Below the pieces are notes generated by a model. The model saw only the letters and a program-made list of their open reading frames with translations. It was not told the DNA's origin and did no database searches. Made by a program: the position numbers and the translations under genes. Shown piece after piece: positions 1-7,819 of a stretch of DNA of 47,311 nt. Source of the stretch: Nitrospiraceae bacterium UBA6905 (GTDB lineage: Bacteria; Nitrospirota; Thermodesulfovibrionia; Thermodesulfovibrionales; UBA6898); the NCBI GenBank assembly GCA_002451165.1, contig DKBH01000100.1:1-47311 (forward strand). The letters run 5' to 3'. Each line of letters opens with the position of its first letter. The first letter of the stretch is position 1.

Positions 1-301
1 GGAACGGTTCCTCCTTTTTGTTTCCGTGGGGCTGCTCACTGCTGCATCTGTTTCACTTGGCGGAATGATCGGCTTCATCGGGCTCCTCGTCCCGCATATA
101 ATCCGCTTTTTTATTGGTTCGGACAGCAGGTTGCTCATCCCGAGCTCTGCGCTGATCGGCGGTGCACTGCTCTGCGTTGCTGACATCATAAGCAAATCCG
201 TACTCCCTCCCATGGAACTGCCTGCCGGAATCGTGACGGCCATCATCGGATCTCCCTATTTCCTGTATCTGCTCAGGAGGAAAAATGTCCTCAGCGTCTA
301 A
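1..301 (+). CDS. btuC: Vitamin B12/iron-siderophore ABC transporter permease, C-terminal fragment (BtuC/FecCD family)
   Basis: The reading frame is open from base 2 and ends at a TAA at 299-301, so only about the last 99 residues are present and the start lies upstream of the window. The visible part contains the FecCD-family signature around a GMIGFIGLLVPHIIR segment, which includes the cytoplasmic helix that docks on the ATPase, followed by hydrophobic helices and a typical C-terminal PYFLYLLRR stretch. It would form the inner-membrane channel of a type II importer. The ATPase gene overlaps its end by 17 bases, and a cobalamin riboswitch plus a BtuB-like receptor follow, so cobalamin is the most likely substrate. 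A siderophore or heme substrate cannot be excluded from sequence alone. Confidence 0.88.
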   Translation, partial: ERFLLFVSVGLLTAASVSLGGMIGFIGLLVPHIIRFFIGSDSRLLIPSSALIGGALLCVADIISKSVLPPMELPAGIVTAIIGSPYFLYLLRRKNVLSV

Positions 302-1061
302 ACCGATGATTCTCGAAATGCGCAGAGTTTCATTCTCCTACAGCAGGAGCCAGCCGCTCATCAAGGAGATCTCCCTTGAGGTCGGCGAGGGTGAATTCAT
401 TGGTTTCCTGGGAGCCAACGGTTCAGGAAAATCCACGATACTGAAGCTGGGAAGCGGAATTCTCAAGTCTGCTGGTGGAGATATCCTGCTCTGGTCTAAG
501 CCACTGCCTGACTACTCTAACAGGGACCGGGCAAAATTGATAAGCTATCTTCCCCAGACGCTTGATATTGCCGTGCCATTCACGATCCGCGAGCTGGTAG
601 GCATGGGCTTGTACCCCTACGACATTCCTCCTGCGATGAGCGTCGACAGCGCACTCGAGATGGTAGGGCTTCAGGACAAGTCATCAGCACACCTTACAGA
701 CCTCAGCGGTGGTGAAAAAAGAAGGACCTTCATAGCCATGACCCTTGTCCAGGGTGCCGGACTCCTGCTGCTGGATGAGCCGCTGGCAAATCTCGATATC
801 AAGTATCAGATCGAACTTGTTCGTCTGCTGAAAACATTGCGGAACGAAAAGAACATTTCTATAGTCATGGCACTCCATGATATCAACATGGCGCTTCAGT
901 TTTCGAAGGTCATGCTGGTGAAGAATGGGGCGATACTGGGGATAGGCACGCCAGAGGAAGTCCTGACGGATACTCTGATAAAAGATGCCTTTGATGTCCG
1001 GGTGAACATCATTCGGCAGACTGATGGCAGTTCATACATACATTACGGAGCAAACGCTTAA
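285..1061 (+). CDS. btuD: ABC transporter ATP-binding protein, probable cobalamin importer BtuD
   Basis: This 258-residue cytoplasmic ATPase would power import through the preceding permease. The Walker A loop GANGSGKST is at residues 43-51, the ABC signature LSGGEKRR near 139, Walker B LLLLDEP about 20 residues later, and a switch histidine in the following ALHDIN segment. Length and spacing are those of FecE/BtuD-type ATPases of metal-chelate importers. The ATG at 285 lies inside the permease gene, which indicates translational coupling, and a GGAGG sequence sits just upstream. Assignment to B12 rather than iron complexes rests on neighbours: a CobC-like phosphatase, a cobalamin riboswitch and a BtuB-like receptor. 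Confidence 0.88.
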   Translation: MSSASKPMILEMRRVSFSYSRSQPLIKEISLEVGEGEFIGFLGANGSGKSTILKLGSGILKSAGGDILLWSKPLPDYSNRDRAKLISYLPQTLDIAVPFTIRELVGMGLYPYDIPPAMSVDSALEMVGLQDKSSAHLTDLSGGEKRRTFIAMTLVQGAGLLLLDEPLANLDIKYQIELVRLLKTLRNEKNISIVMALHDINMALQFSKVMLVKNGAILGIGTPEEVLTDTLIKDAFDVRVNIIRQTDGSSYIHYGANA

Positions 1062-1062
1062 G

Positions 1063-1746
1063 GTGACCACTACCCTCTACCTCATTCGGCATGGAGAAAC
1101 GGACGGCGGTGATACCAAACGCTACTACGGAAGTATCGATATTCCATTATCCGAGCAGGGCAAGCAGCAGGTCTTGGCAAAAAGGCAGATTCTCGACCAC
1201 CTCCTCCGGCAGGGCAAGGACGCTAAATATTTGAGCTATCTGCGTGACATACATGGCTCAAATATGAGCGTCGACAGGGAGTCCGAAGCGCATGGTCTCT
1301 CAGCCGTATATTGCTCGACCCTCTCGCGGGCGGCCCAAAGCGCTGCTATAGTCGCAAAGGGCTATGGTCTGCAACCCATAAGTTTATCAGCCCTTCGGGA
1401 GCGGAGCTTCGGTCAATGGGAGGGCATGACGTTTGCAGAGATAAAAGAACGGTATCCGAATGAATTTGCCGCTTGGGCAGCCAATCCTCTCGCATACTCT
1501 CCTTTGGGAGGAGAGACTACCCTCGAAGTAAGAGACAGAGTAATAGGGGCTGTTGATGCGATCCTCCGTCAGCATGCAGGGCAACATGTGGCTATAGTCG
1601 CCCATGGAGGTGTCAACAGGATCGTTCTCTGCCATATTCTCGGGATACCGCTCGAAAATATCTTCAGGATAGAACAGGATTATGCAGCACTAAACATCAT
1701 CGAGTTCTGGGAAAAATATCCCGTCCTGAAACTGTTGAACGGATAG
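1063..1746 (+). CDS. cobC: Histidine phosphatase family protein, probable alpha-ribazole phosphatase (CobC-like)
   Basis: The protein belongs to the phosphoglycerate-mutase-like histidine phosphatases: an N-terminal LIRHGET motif carries the phosphorylated histidine, an RERSFGQWEG segment the acidic catalytic residue, and VAHGGVNR the second active-site histidine. In the CobC subfamily these enzymes dephosphorylate alpha-ribazole phosphate during nucleotide-loop assembly of cobalamin. A GTG at 1063, one base after the btuD stop, is preferred over an in-frame ATG at 1024 inside btuD because LIRHGET should lie almost at the N-terminus. That gives 227 residues. About 25 residues between the two conserved parts look like an insertion compared with classical CobC. 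The B12-transport context supports CobC, but a generic phosphatase remains possible. Confidence 0.75.
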   Translation: MTTTLYLIRHGETDGGDTKRYYGSIDIPLSEQGKQQVLAKRQILDHLLRQGKDAKYLSYLRDIHGSNMSVDRESEAHGLSAVYCSTLSRAAQSAAIVAKGYGLQPISLSALRERSFGQWEGMTFAEIKERYPNEFAAWAANPLAYSPLGGETTLEVRDRVIGAVDAILRQHAGQHVAIVAHGGVNRIVLCHILGIPLENIFRIEQDYAALNIIEFWEKYPVLKLLNG

Positions 1747-1781
1747 GTCGAAATACCCGCTGCTTTCAGCAGCACAAGGAG

Positions 1782-1924
1782 GCATGCAAGGGGAAGTGAG
1801 GTGAGAATCCTCCACTGCCCCGCAACTGTAAAGGGAGCGAAAGCCGAAAAAAGCCACTTTCCTGCAGCAAGCAGGATGGGAAGGCCGGCAAGTAGGATGC
1901 CCTGAGTCAGGATACCCGGCATGC
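1782..1924 (+). promoter_or_regulatory. Cobalamin (AdoCbl) riboswitch upstream of the B12 receptor
   Basis: The region between the CobC-like gene and the TonB-dependent receptor has the conserved cobalamin aptamer blocks in order: a GGTGAGAATCC-like segment (about 1799-1810), an ACTGCCCCGCAACTGTAA-like core (about 1813-1831), GCGAAAGCC (1837-1845), a GGGAAGGC block (1878-1885) and the B12-box GAGTCAGGATAC (1903-1914). The self-complementary hexamer GCATGC at 1782-1787 can pair with the same hexamer at 1919-1924 to close stem P1. The receptor start is about 130 bases downstream, leaving room for an expression platform. A small hairpin with arms CCCT and AGGG (about 1940-1950) lies there. Binding of cobalamin is expected to repress btuB and tonB. 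Confidence 0.92.
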
Positions 1925-2052
1925 ACCGAACTATGAGAACCCTTCGAGGGAAGAGGAGGCAACCCATGAGATATGATGCAGGATAGCACGGCATCGAGCG
2001 TTCACGTCGTCATTCGAAGAATGTTATTACAGAATGCTAAGGAGAATAATAA

Positions 2053-4017
2053 ATGAAGAAATATCTCACCGGTATCATAATGATGCTTGCGGCAGCGCTG
2101 CCGGCATGGGCAGAAGACGCGATCCTGTCACTTGATGAAGTGGTCGTTACCGCAACTAGAACCGAAGAGGAGATTGACAAAGTCTCGTCAAACGTTACGG
2201 TTATTACTCAGGAAGATATTAAGAATTCGACAGCAACAACCGTCCAGGACCTCTTAAGGAATGAGGCAGGTATCATTATACGCGATCTTTACGGCACGGG
2301 GACCAAATCGACTGTCGATATGAGAGGGTTTGCCCGCGGACTGAACACGGCGATTATGCTGGATGGCAGGAAACTGAACGAGATTGACCTCAGTGGCGTA
2401 GACTGGAATACCATTCCCCTCGAAAACATTGAGAGGATAGAGATCGTCAGAGGTAGTGAAAGCGTGCTATACGGTGACAATGCGATGGCGGGAGCTATCA
2501 ACATCATTACCAAAAAGGGCTATGTCACGAAGCCCGAACGCATGCTTGATGGAAGATTGGAAAGCTATAACGGTCATACGGAACTTGGAACGCTTACCGG
2601 AGGCACGGAAAGGATCGGCTATTTCTTTTTCCTTAAGCATCGCCAGACCAGCGGTTACCGGGATAACAGCGATTTTACCTCAGGAGATATGAGTACGCGG
2701 CTTAACTTCAAAATCACCGACTATTTGATGTTCGATTTCGCTGCCGGTTACCATACTGATGACCAGGGTCTTCCCGGCGGTCTCACGGAAGAGGAAGTAA
2801 ACCATGACCGCAGGCAGTCGACAAAACCTGACGATCACGTTGACTTTGACCAGCGGTATATCGACACGAAGGCAAACTTTGCGCTTGGCACCTGGGGTGA
2901 TCTCGAGCTGGGATACAGCTACAATGACAAGAAATTCGACTCTGACCTCTTTTTCTTTGGTGCGCCCTTCAATACGCGGAGAGTTACGGCAACGTCAGGA
3001 ATCAAGGCGAAGCTGACTGTCGACACGATGCTCTTCGGTTTCCGTAATCTTCTCATAGCCGGCATTGATTATTATAATTCCGATGTTGACAACAGGACCT
3101 CGGGTTTTGGTGCGACCACGTATTCGGAAATCTCGAAAAACGATACCGGTCTGTATATCCAAGATGAATTCTTCATTTCGGACAAGTTGTCTTTCAGTCT
3201 CGGATATCGGTATGCGGACTCCCGCTTTGATGATTCTGTCTCCGGCTTCACGACAGTCACTGACGAACAGAAGTTCACGGAAGATGCGTACCGGGCCGGC
3301 GTAACGTTCAATTATCAGAAAGGTTCTAAGATCTTTGTCAATTATGCAAGAGGATTTCGTCTCCCAACAACTGACGAGCTCTTTGACTTCACCGGAGCCA
3401 TTACCAACCTGAAACCGGAGAAGTCTGATACGTATGAGGCAGGCTTTGTCCAAACATTCGGTAATTGGTTGCAGGCGCGTTTTACCGTATACCGCATGGA
3501 TGTCCGCGATGAGCTCTTTTTCAATCCCCTCGGAGGGCAATTAGGTTTCGGCACGAACGAAAATCTCGATAAAACCCGACATACCGGCTATGAAACCGGT
3601 ATCACTGCTGCGGTTACAGAGAACATCTCCGTGTTCGGGAACTTTACCTACACGGACGTGAAGTTCAAATCAGGGCCGTATGACGGCAACCACATCCAGC
3701 TGGTGCCCAAATACAGCGCAAGTTTCGGTGCGGATTATCGCTTTTTCAAGTTCTTCCTTCTTGCGGCCAATCTCAACTGGATCGGGAAGAAGTATCTTGA
3801 TAATGACGTTCAGAACGATTTTGATAAAATGGAGTCATATACCGTGGTCAATGCCAGGCTTTCCTATACGTATAAAAGCCTTACCGCATATGTTGGTGTA
3901 AACAATATTTTTGACGAAGAGTATTCTGAATACGGTATCGTCGGATCCAGTGGCATTAAAAACTTTTATCCTGCACCTGAACGAAACTACTACGGGGGGT
4001 TGCGCGTAGCACTATAG
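2053..4017 (+). CDS. btuB: TonB-dependent outer-membrane receptor, BtuB-like
   Basis: This 654-residue protein has an N-terminal signal peptide ending near Ala-Glu at residues 20-21, a TonB box/plug start around LDEVVVTATRTEEE, a plug domain with MRGFARGLNTAIMLDGRKLNEIDLSG and the ERIEIVRGSESVLYGDNAMAGAINIITKK segment split across the typical positions, and a long beta-barrel ending in a C-terminal aromatic-rich strand (NYYGGLRVAL). Length is normal for BtuB/CirA-type receptors. An AAGGAG ribosome-binding site precedes the ATG. The upstream cobalamin riboswitch and the adjoining BtuCD genes point to corrinoid uptake across the outer membrane. The dedicated tonB gene begins two bases after the stop. 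Confidence 0.92.
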   Translation: MKKYLTGIIMMLAAALPAWAEDAILSLDEVVVTATRTEEEIDKVSSNVTVITQEDIKNSTATTVQDLLRNEAGIIIRDLYGTGTKSTVDMRGFARGLNTAIMLDGRKLNEIDLSGVDWNTIPLENIERIEIVRGSESVLYGDNAMAGAINIITKKGYVTKPERMLDGRLESYNGHTELGTLTGGTERIGYFFFLKHRQTSGYRDNSDFTSGDMSTRLNFKITDYLMFDFAAGYHTDDQGLPGGLTEEEVNHDRRQSTKPDDHVDFDQRYIDTKANFALGTWGDLELGYSYNDKKFDSDLFFFGAPFNTRRVTATSGIKAKLTVDTMLFGFRNLLIAGIDYYNSDVDNRTSGFGATTYSEISKNDTGLYIQDEFFISDKLSFSLGYRYADSRFDDSVSGFTTVTDEQKFTEDAYRAGVTFNYQKGSKIFVNYARGFRLPTTDELFDFTGAITNLKPEKSDTYEAGFVQTFGNWLQARFTVYRMDVRDELFFNPLGGQLGFGTNENLDKTRHTGYETGITAAVTENISVFGNFTYTDVKFKSGPYDGNHIQLVPKYSASFGADYRFFKFFLLAANLNWIGKKYLDNDVQNDFDKMESYTVVNARLSYTYKSLTAYVGVNNIFDEEYSEYGIVGSSGIKNFYPAPERNYYGGLRVAL

Positions 4018-4019
4018 TC

Positions 4020-4784
4020 ATGGTTGGCATCAGAAGCAACATAGCTGCATCCGCAATATTGCATACACTGATGTTCGCTGCTGCTTTCGTCGCGGGAAGC
4101 AGCAGCGAACTCAGGAAAACGCGCGTGATCGCCGTATCGCTCATCGAAGAATGGGGAATTAAGACAGCGGGACAGCGAGCAGAAGCTCCGCAAAATAAGA
4201 TTCTCCAGAAAAGTCTCAGCAAAGGAGTCTCTTCGAATAATCACGCAGAACATGATGACTTGCCGGTTATGCCGCGGCAGAACGCCGATACCACGCCAGT
4301 TTCTGCACCTCTAATCGAGCAGGCACTTCCGTCCCAAAGCAGAGATATCATGCCGATGGTCGGTCCTATGCACACAGGCGAAAGCCCGGTCATAGGAGGC
4401 ACTGTCTCACGTTCTGGATTCGGAATCACTGCCATCTCACCTGGTGCTTCCACAGGCGCCAATGCCAACGCTGCCGCCCACAGCGGAGGTCAGAAGATTG
4501 AGTCGACGGGTAATGCATCCCTGCGCCAGACAATACGGGCACTATTGCAGGCGAATCTCGTTTATCCGTATATTGCAAGAAAAAGACAGATGGAGGGGTC
4601 TGTTATGGTAAGCTTTAGGATTAACCAGGCCGGAAATCCTGAAACGATCAGAATACTGAAAGGCTCAGGGTATTCGATTCTCGATTCGGCGGCACAAGAA
4701 ACCGTTGTCAAGGCATCTCCCTTTCCTGTAGCAAACAGCGTCATAGAAGTCCCGATAACCTTCACGCTCCAGAACCGTCGATAG
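4020..4784 (+). CDS. tonB: TonB family energy-transducing protein
   Basis: This 254-residue protein has one N-terminal hydrophobic anchor (about residues 8-25), a long low-complexity periplasmic linker rich in Ser, Ala, Gly and Pro, and a C-terminal TonB domain beginning near NLVYPYIARKRQMEGSV, with the family's YP, G and V landmarks and a terminal VPITFTL strand. It would transmit proton-motive energy from ExbB/ExbD to the receptor encoded immediately upstream; no exbBD genes are in the window. The ATG is two bases beyond the receptor stop, so the two are co-transcribed and share riboswitch control. The linker lacks the classical Pro-Glu/Pro-Lys repeat, which is common in non-enterobacterial TonB proteins. 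Confidence 0.85.
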   Translation: MVGIRSNIAASAILHTLMFAAAFVAGSSSELRKTRVIAVSLIEEWGIKTAGQRAEAPQNKILQKSLSKGVSSNNHAEHDDLPVMPRQNADTTPVSAPLIEQALPSQSRDIMPMVGPMHTGESPVIGGTVSRSGFGITAISPGASTGANANAAAHSGGQKIESTGNASLRQTIRALLQANLVYPYIARKRQMEGSVMVSFRINQAGNPETIRILKGSGYSILDSAAQETVVKASPFPVANSVIEVPITFTLQNRR

Positions 4785-4798
4785 GCAAAAGGAGAAAA

Positions 4799-4829
4799 AA
4801 AGGCCACCGGATTCGTTCCGGCGGCCTTT
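4799..4829. terminator. Terminator shared by the convergent tonB and tusA transcripts
   Basis: Arms AGGCC-A-CCGGA (4801-4811) and TCCGG-C-GGCCT (4817-4827) form an 11-pair hairpin with a five-base loop. In the minus-strand RNA the single non-Watson-Crick position becomes a G-U pair, and the stem is followed by a run of U from the A tract at 4795-4800, so it is a near-ideal intrinsic terminator for the dsrHEF-tusA unit. Read in the plus direction the same position is an A-C mismatch and the T tract is short, so it should end tonB transcription less efficiently. Confidence 0.85.
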
Positions 4830-4850
4830 CATAATCTTATCCGAAAACGC

Positions 4851-5096
4851 CTAGGGCTTCTGGATATAGATTTCCCAGCTGTCGGCAAGCTTTACGACCT
4901 CAATCGGCATCCCTTTGTCCTGAGCAAACCTCGGAAGAGAGTCCTCGGCTGATGCAGGGGCATCGCAGAGGATCTTCAGGATGCCGCCACTCGGGAGCTT
5001 CTCCAGCGCCTTCTTGGTAAGTACTAGGGGGTAAGGGCATACCCGTCCTAATACATCAAGTGTCTGTGCTGGTGTCTGTGACTTTAAATCTGCCAT
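4851..5096 (-). CDS. tusA: TusA-family sulfurtransferase
   Basis: This 81-residue protein has the TusA signature CPYP at residues 20-23 after a LDVLGRV strand, the LEKLPSGGILKI segment, and a C-terminal WEIYIQKP strand. Proteins of this family carry persulfide sulfur on the first cysteine of CPxP and pass it to DsrE/TusD or other acceptors in the cytoplasm. The ATG at 5096 is chosen because a GGAGG site precedes it and it gives the family length; the frame stays open for about 70 codons upstream but that region is unlike TusA. It is the last gene of the dsrH-dsrE-dsrF-tusA unit, which supports function as the sulfur donor or acceptor for DsrEFH. Confidence 0.92.
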   Translation of the reverse strand: MADLKSQTPAQTLDVLGRVCPYPLVLTKKALEKLPSGGILKILCDAPASAEDSLPRFAQDKGMPIEVVKLADSWEIYIQKP

Positions 5097-5118
5097 GTTT
5101 AATACCTCCATCGTTAAT

Positions 5119-5529
5119 TTAAAAGAAAAGGAGATGTTTACAAGATTCCATCGCCTTCTGAATTTCTGCATAGGGGACAATCTGCAGCTTTTTATCCGCT
5201 CCCATATCTTCTGCATCGAGAAGCCTGTCTTCGGGGATACCGAAGCGTTCAAGGTCTTCCTTGCATACGAGCATATCCAGATCGACCAGCAGGGAATTCT
5301 TCCCATGGGATTCAATACTGGTAACCCCGTAATTCTCCATAGCTTTCTGATTCGTATACAGGTTCAACACTCCTTCTCCAACAAAGCAGACGGTAGGAAC
5401 GACATTCTGCCCTTCGTCGAGAAGCATCTCAACCACCTGCCATGATATGGCATGGGTGAATCCAAGTGTCGAAGTTTCACTCTTATAGGGAGGCCTCTGT
5501 ATGATAAATGCGCATGTTACATTCGACAT
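5119..5529 (-). CDS. dsrF: DsrF/TusC-like sulfur relay protein (DsrE/F family)
   Basis: The predicted 136-residue protein has the DsrE/F-like alpha/beta fold pattern: an N-terminal AFIIQRPPY strand-loop, an AISWQVVEMLLDEG helix, a VPTVCFVGEGVLNLY strand, a VDLDMLVCKEDLERFGI segment, and a C-terminal hydrophobic HLLFF end like that of TusC/DsrF. It should pair with DsrE and DsrH in a hexameric cytoplasmic sulfur carrier. ATG 5529 is preferred over the in-frame GTG at 5538, because the GTG overlaps the AGGAGGTG ribosome-binding site itself. It lies between dsrE and tusA. The name rests on similarity of pattern and gene order rather than on a catalytic residue. Confidence 0.82.
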   Translation of the reverse strand: MSNVTCAFIIQRPPYKSETSTLGFTHAISWQVVEMLLDEGQNVVPTVCFVGEGVLNLYTNQKAMENYGVTSIESHGKNSLLVDLDMLVCKEDLERFGIPEDRLLDAEDMGADKKLQIVPYAEIQKAMESCKHLLFF

Positions 5530-5530
5530 G

Positions 5531-5890
5531 TTATTCACCTCCTACGTGCAAAACTCTATCGCTGTTATATATCTTCGCCAGATACCAGTGCATGGCGTTC
5601 CACTGGATGCCTTCGATGGCATCAGGCTTCTGAATACCTCTCGCCAGAGCGCAGGCCTCACACTCACATATCTCAACGCCCTTCTTTAGAAGTTCCATGG
5701 TGGGCTTTTCTCCTGTTGAATAATCCTTCAGATGTTTCTGATGGTTCTTGCCCATTACCGTTGCGTTACCGCTCAGCCAAAGGTTTACTTTATGCCCTTT
5801 ATCGGCAGCCGCATTGGCAAGTTTTAGCGTAAAGTCAAGGCTTTTTGAGCCCACCAAAGATGCAAAACAACCTATGGTTAGTGTTCCCAT
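5531..5890 (-). CDS. dsrE: DsrE/TusD-like sulfur carrier protein
   Basis: This 119-residue DsrE-family protein begins with the MGTLTIGCFAS strand, has a helix TLKLANAAADKGHKVNLWL typical of DsrE/TusD, and an active-site loop with ICECEACALARG at residues 74-85. Cys77 aligns with the persulfide-forming cysteine of TusD/DsrE (eight residues before the conserved Gly of the ARG/RRG motif), and Cys75 and Cys80 give two further thiols nearby. It should accept sulfur from TusA and pass it to DsrC. The gene sits between dsrH and dsrF with minimal spacing; the dsrF ribosome-binding site overlaps its 3' end. Confidence 0.9.
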   Translation of the reverse strand: MGTLTIGCFASLVGSKSLDFTLKLANAAADKGHKVNLWLSGNATVMGKNHQKHLKDYSTGEKPTMELLKKGVEICECEACALARGIQKPDAIEGIQWNAMHWYLAKIYNSDRVLHVGGE

Positions 5891-5900
5891 GTCATCCCTC

Positions 5901-6197
5901 CTATAACCAGGCTAATTTTTCATAATCATTAAAGATCAGGTCGACAACATCGCTATACGTAACAACCTTCACTCGCTTATCAACATCTGCCTCAGTCAAG
6001 CCCCTCGTTGCTATATCTTCAGCAAGAACATAGAGATTTGTTGTTTTGTCAAGGAGTGGAGAGGACTTCCCATGTTCTTTGAGCGTCGTATGGAATACGC
6101 CGTTCTGCACAAAAATGAAACCGAGCTTGTCTGCTTTTAGTCTATCGACTGTTTCTACAGTGCTTTTATAGTCGTTGATAAACACTCCTAAATTCAT
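5901..6197 (-). CDS. dsrH: DsrH/TusB-like sulfur relay protein
   Basis: This 98-residue protein matches the DsrH/TusB pattern: an N-terminal short strand, a central FIFVQNGVFHTT segment, the family hallmark LYVLAEDIATRGL, and the C-terminal YSDVVDLIFNDYEKLAWL (compare the Y-x-D-F-V ... AW ending of TusB). It would be the third subunit of the DsrEFH/TusBCD sulfur carrier. It contains no cysteine, so it cannot itself carry sulfur and probably has a structural role. It is the first gene of its transcription unit, with a sigma70-like promoter upstream and a strong AGGAGGTG site before the ATG. Confidence 0.85.
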   Translation of the reverse strand: MNLGVFINDYKSTVETVDRLKADKLGFIFVQNGVFHTTLKEHGKSSPLLDKTTNLYVLAEDIATRGLTEADVDKRVKVVTYSDVVDLIFNDYEKLAWL

Positions 6198-6238
6198 GTA
6201 AGCACCTCCTAAGTAATAGTTTGTGAGGGAAGTAATGT

Positions 6239-6268
6239 TTTATACCAGTTAGCAAGTTCATGCGTCAA
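6239..6268 (-). promoter_or_regulatory. Sigma70-type promoter for dsrH-dsrE-dsrF-tusA
   Basis: On the minus strand a TTGACG -35 box (6268-6263) and a TATAAA -10 box (6244-6239) are separated by 18 bases. Transcription would start near 6232, about 35 bases before the dsrH ATG. A terminator after the ferredoxin gene lies just upstream, so the sulfur-relay genes appear to form their own unit rather than a simple extension of the dsrMKJOP operon. Confidence 0.65.
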
Positions 6269-6341
6269 ATAAAAATATCTAATCAGCGCCTCTGTTGCCA
6301 CTTATGAACGTGCAGCTTTACGGCCATGCTATCAAGAAACA

Positions 6342-6364
6342 GGGGCAACCTTTCAGGCTGCCCC
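6342..6364 (-). terminator. Terminator behind the ferredoxin gene
   Basis: Minus-strand RNA can form a ten-pair stem (GGGGCAGCCU with AGGUUGCCCC, one G-U pair) with a GAA loop, followed by UGUUUCUUG. It starts 14 bases after the ferredoxin stop codon and precedes the dsrH promoter. The U tract is interrupted, so termination may be partial and some read-through from the dsrMKJOP operon into dsrHEF is possible. Confidence 0.6.
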
Positions 6365-6377
6365 GCGAGAATTTCTT

Positions 6378-6563
6378 CTACATTTCGGTAAGCGTAACAG
6401 CACCTGACGGACAGACGCTCGTGCAGGTCTCGCAGCCTTCACAATCGCCGGCTCTTGTCGGTGAGGCCTTACCGTCAACCATGTCAAAAACCGTTACCGG
6501 ACAATTGTTTACACATTCTTCACATCCCGTGCAGACATCCGCATTGACAGCTACAAGGTACAT
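6378..6563 (-). CDS. 2[4Fe-4S] ferredoxin
   Basis: This 61-residue ferredoxin has two complete [4Fe-4S] motifs: cysteines 11, 14, 17 and 21 (CTGCEECVNNCP) and cysteines 41, 44, 47 and 51 (CEGCETCTSVCP). It is a small soluble cytoplasmic electron carrier. AAGGAGG lies before the ATG. It follows dsrP by about 90 bases and precedes a terminator, so it is the last gene of the dsrC/dsrMKJOP operon. Small ferredoxins are often found in dsr loci and may supply electrons to, or accept them from, sulfite reductase; that partner role is inferred from context. Confidence 0.92.
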   Translation of the reverse strand: MYLVAVNADVCTGCEECVNNCPVTVFDMVDGKASPTRAGDCEGCETCTSVCPSGAVTLTEM

Positions 6564-6652
6564 AATGTTTCCTCCTTGGTTTTATTGCATTAAAATTTAA
6601 AAAAGATCTTCCTGCTTGTCACGCAATCAGCATCCTGAAATCTTTGTATAGT

Positions 6653-7819
6653 CTAGTGTTCTACTGCCGTATCATCCTCCCTGACAGCAATTGCTACCTT
6701 ATACAGTACCGTGAGCACAAGGAACCCTATAGCCCATACACCTATCGTGATGAGCGTCTCAAGAAATGTAGGCCAGTACTCGGTAACTCCCTCAAACATA
6801 TTGGGGATAAACCCTCCAATGATCAGTCCGAAGCCCTTGTCGATCCAGAGAGACATGAACAGGACGACGCAGGCGAAAGCCAGAACATTTTCGTTCTTCC
6901 GGAGATGGGGAAACACTAAAATTGCAAGGGAAACGACCGCAAGAATACTCGATAGCCACATGAGCGGGACAAGCTTCGTATGTCCATCTATACCCGCATA
7001 CAGATATTGGAACGGATGCATGTGGCCTGGAATGTTGCTGTAAAAAGCGGTAAAGAACTCCAGTCCGAGGAGGAACACATTCGCAAACATCGCGTATGTC
7101 ACAATTTTGCCGATCGCCTGGATCGCTTCTGCTCCCGGATCGAACTTCGAAAATTTCCGTACGATAAGAGCGAGAATGATCAGCAGTGCAGGTCCTCCTG
7201 AGAATGCCGAGGCAAGAAAACGTGCTGCCATGACCGCTGTCAGCCAAAAATGTCTACCCGGAATACCGGCGTACAGGAATGCTGTAACCGTATGGATGCT
7301 GATAGCCCAGGGAACCGAGAGGTAGATAAGTGGCTTGACCCAGTCGGGCGGTCTGACTCCTTTGCGGTCAGCACCGAGTGTCGTCCAACCGATGATCAAG
7401 TTCAGGAGGAGGTAGCCGTTTAGCACAACGACGTCCCAAAAAACGATCGAGCCGGGGGTCGGATGGAGAAGGATATTCGCAACCCGCATCGGCTGCCCCA
7501 TGTCCGCCATAATGAACAGGACGCACATGATAACAGCAGAAACCGCAAGGAACTCGCCGAGGATCACGATTTTGCCAAATTTCTTGAAATCGTGCAGATA
7601 ATAGGGGATGACAAGCATCACCGCCGAGGCGGCGACGCCGACCAGGAACGTAAACTGGCCAATATACAGCCCCCAGGAAACATCCCTGCTCATGCCGGTT
7701 ATACCCAAACCTTCGCTCAGTTGCTTCATGTACGCTATGCAGCCGATACCTGTCACTGCAAGCAGAAAAGCTATCCATGCCCAGTATCTGTTGCTACCGC
7801 TCAGGGCCTTCTCAAGCAT
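6653..7819 (-). CDS. dsrP: DsrP, NrfD-like integral membrane subunit of the DsrMKJOP complex
   Basis: This protein of about 388 residues has roughly ten hydrophobic helices and the NrfD/PsrC-family pattern (for example WGLYIGQFTFLVGVAASAVML near the start and IHTVTAFLYAGIPGRHFWLTA in the middle). It forms the quinone-interacting membrane module that pairs with the DsrO iron-sulfur protein and DsrJ cytochrome. ATG 7819 is preferred over an upstream TTG at 7834, because GGAGGTG lies seven bases before it. The gene overlaps the end of dsrO by eight bases. Last membrane component before the ferredoxin gene. Confidence 0.93.
   Translation of the reverse strand: MLEKALSGSNRYWAWIAFLLAVTGIGCIAYMKQLSEGLGITGMSRDVSWGLYIGQFTFLVGVAASAVMLVIPYYLHDFKKFGKIVILGEFLAVSAVIMCVLFIMADMGQPMRVANILLHPTPGSIVFWDVVVLNGYLLLNLIIGWTTLGADRKGVRPPDWVKPLIYLSVPWAISIHTVTAFLYAGIPGRHFWLTAVMAARFLASAFSGGPALLIILALIVRKFSKFDPGAEAIQAIGKIVTYAMFANVFLLGLEFFTAFYSNIPGHMHPFQYLYAGIDGHTKLVPLMWLSSILAVVSLAILVFPHLRKNENVLAFACVVLFMSLWIDKGFGLIIGGFIPNMFEGVTEYWPTFLETLITIGVWAIGFLVLTVLYKVAIAVREDDTAVEH

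Noticed and set aside
1680..1994. Minus-strand frames over the riboswitch
   Set aside because: The region matches the cobalamin riboswitch core; the frames have no ribosome-binding site.
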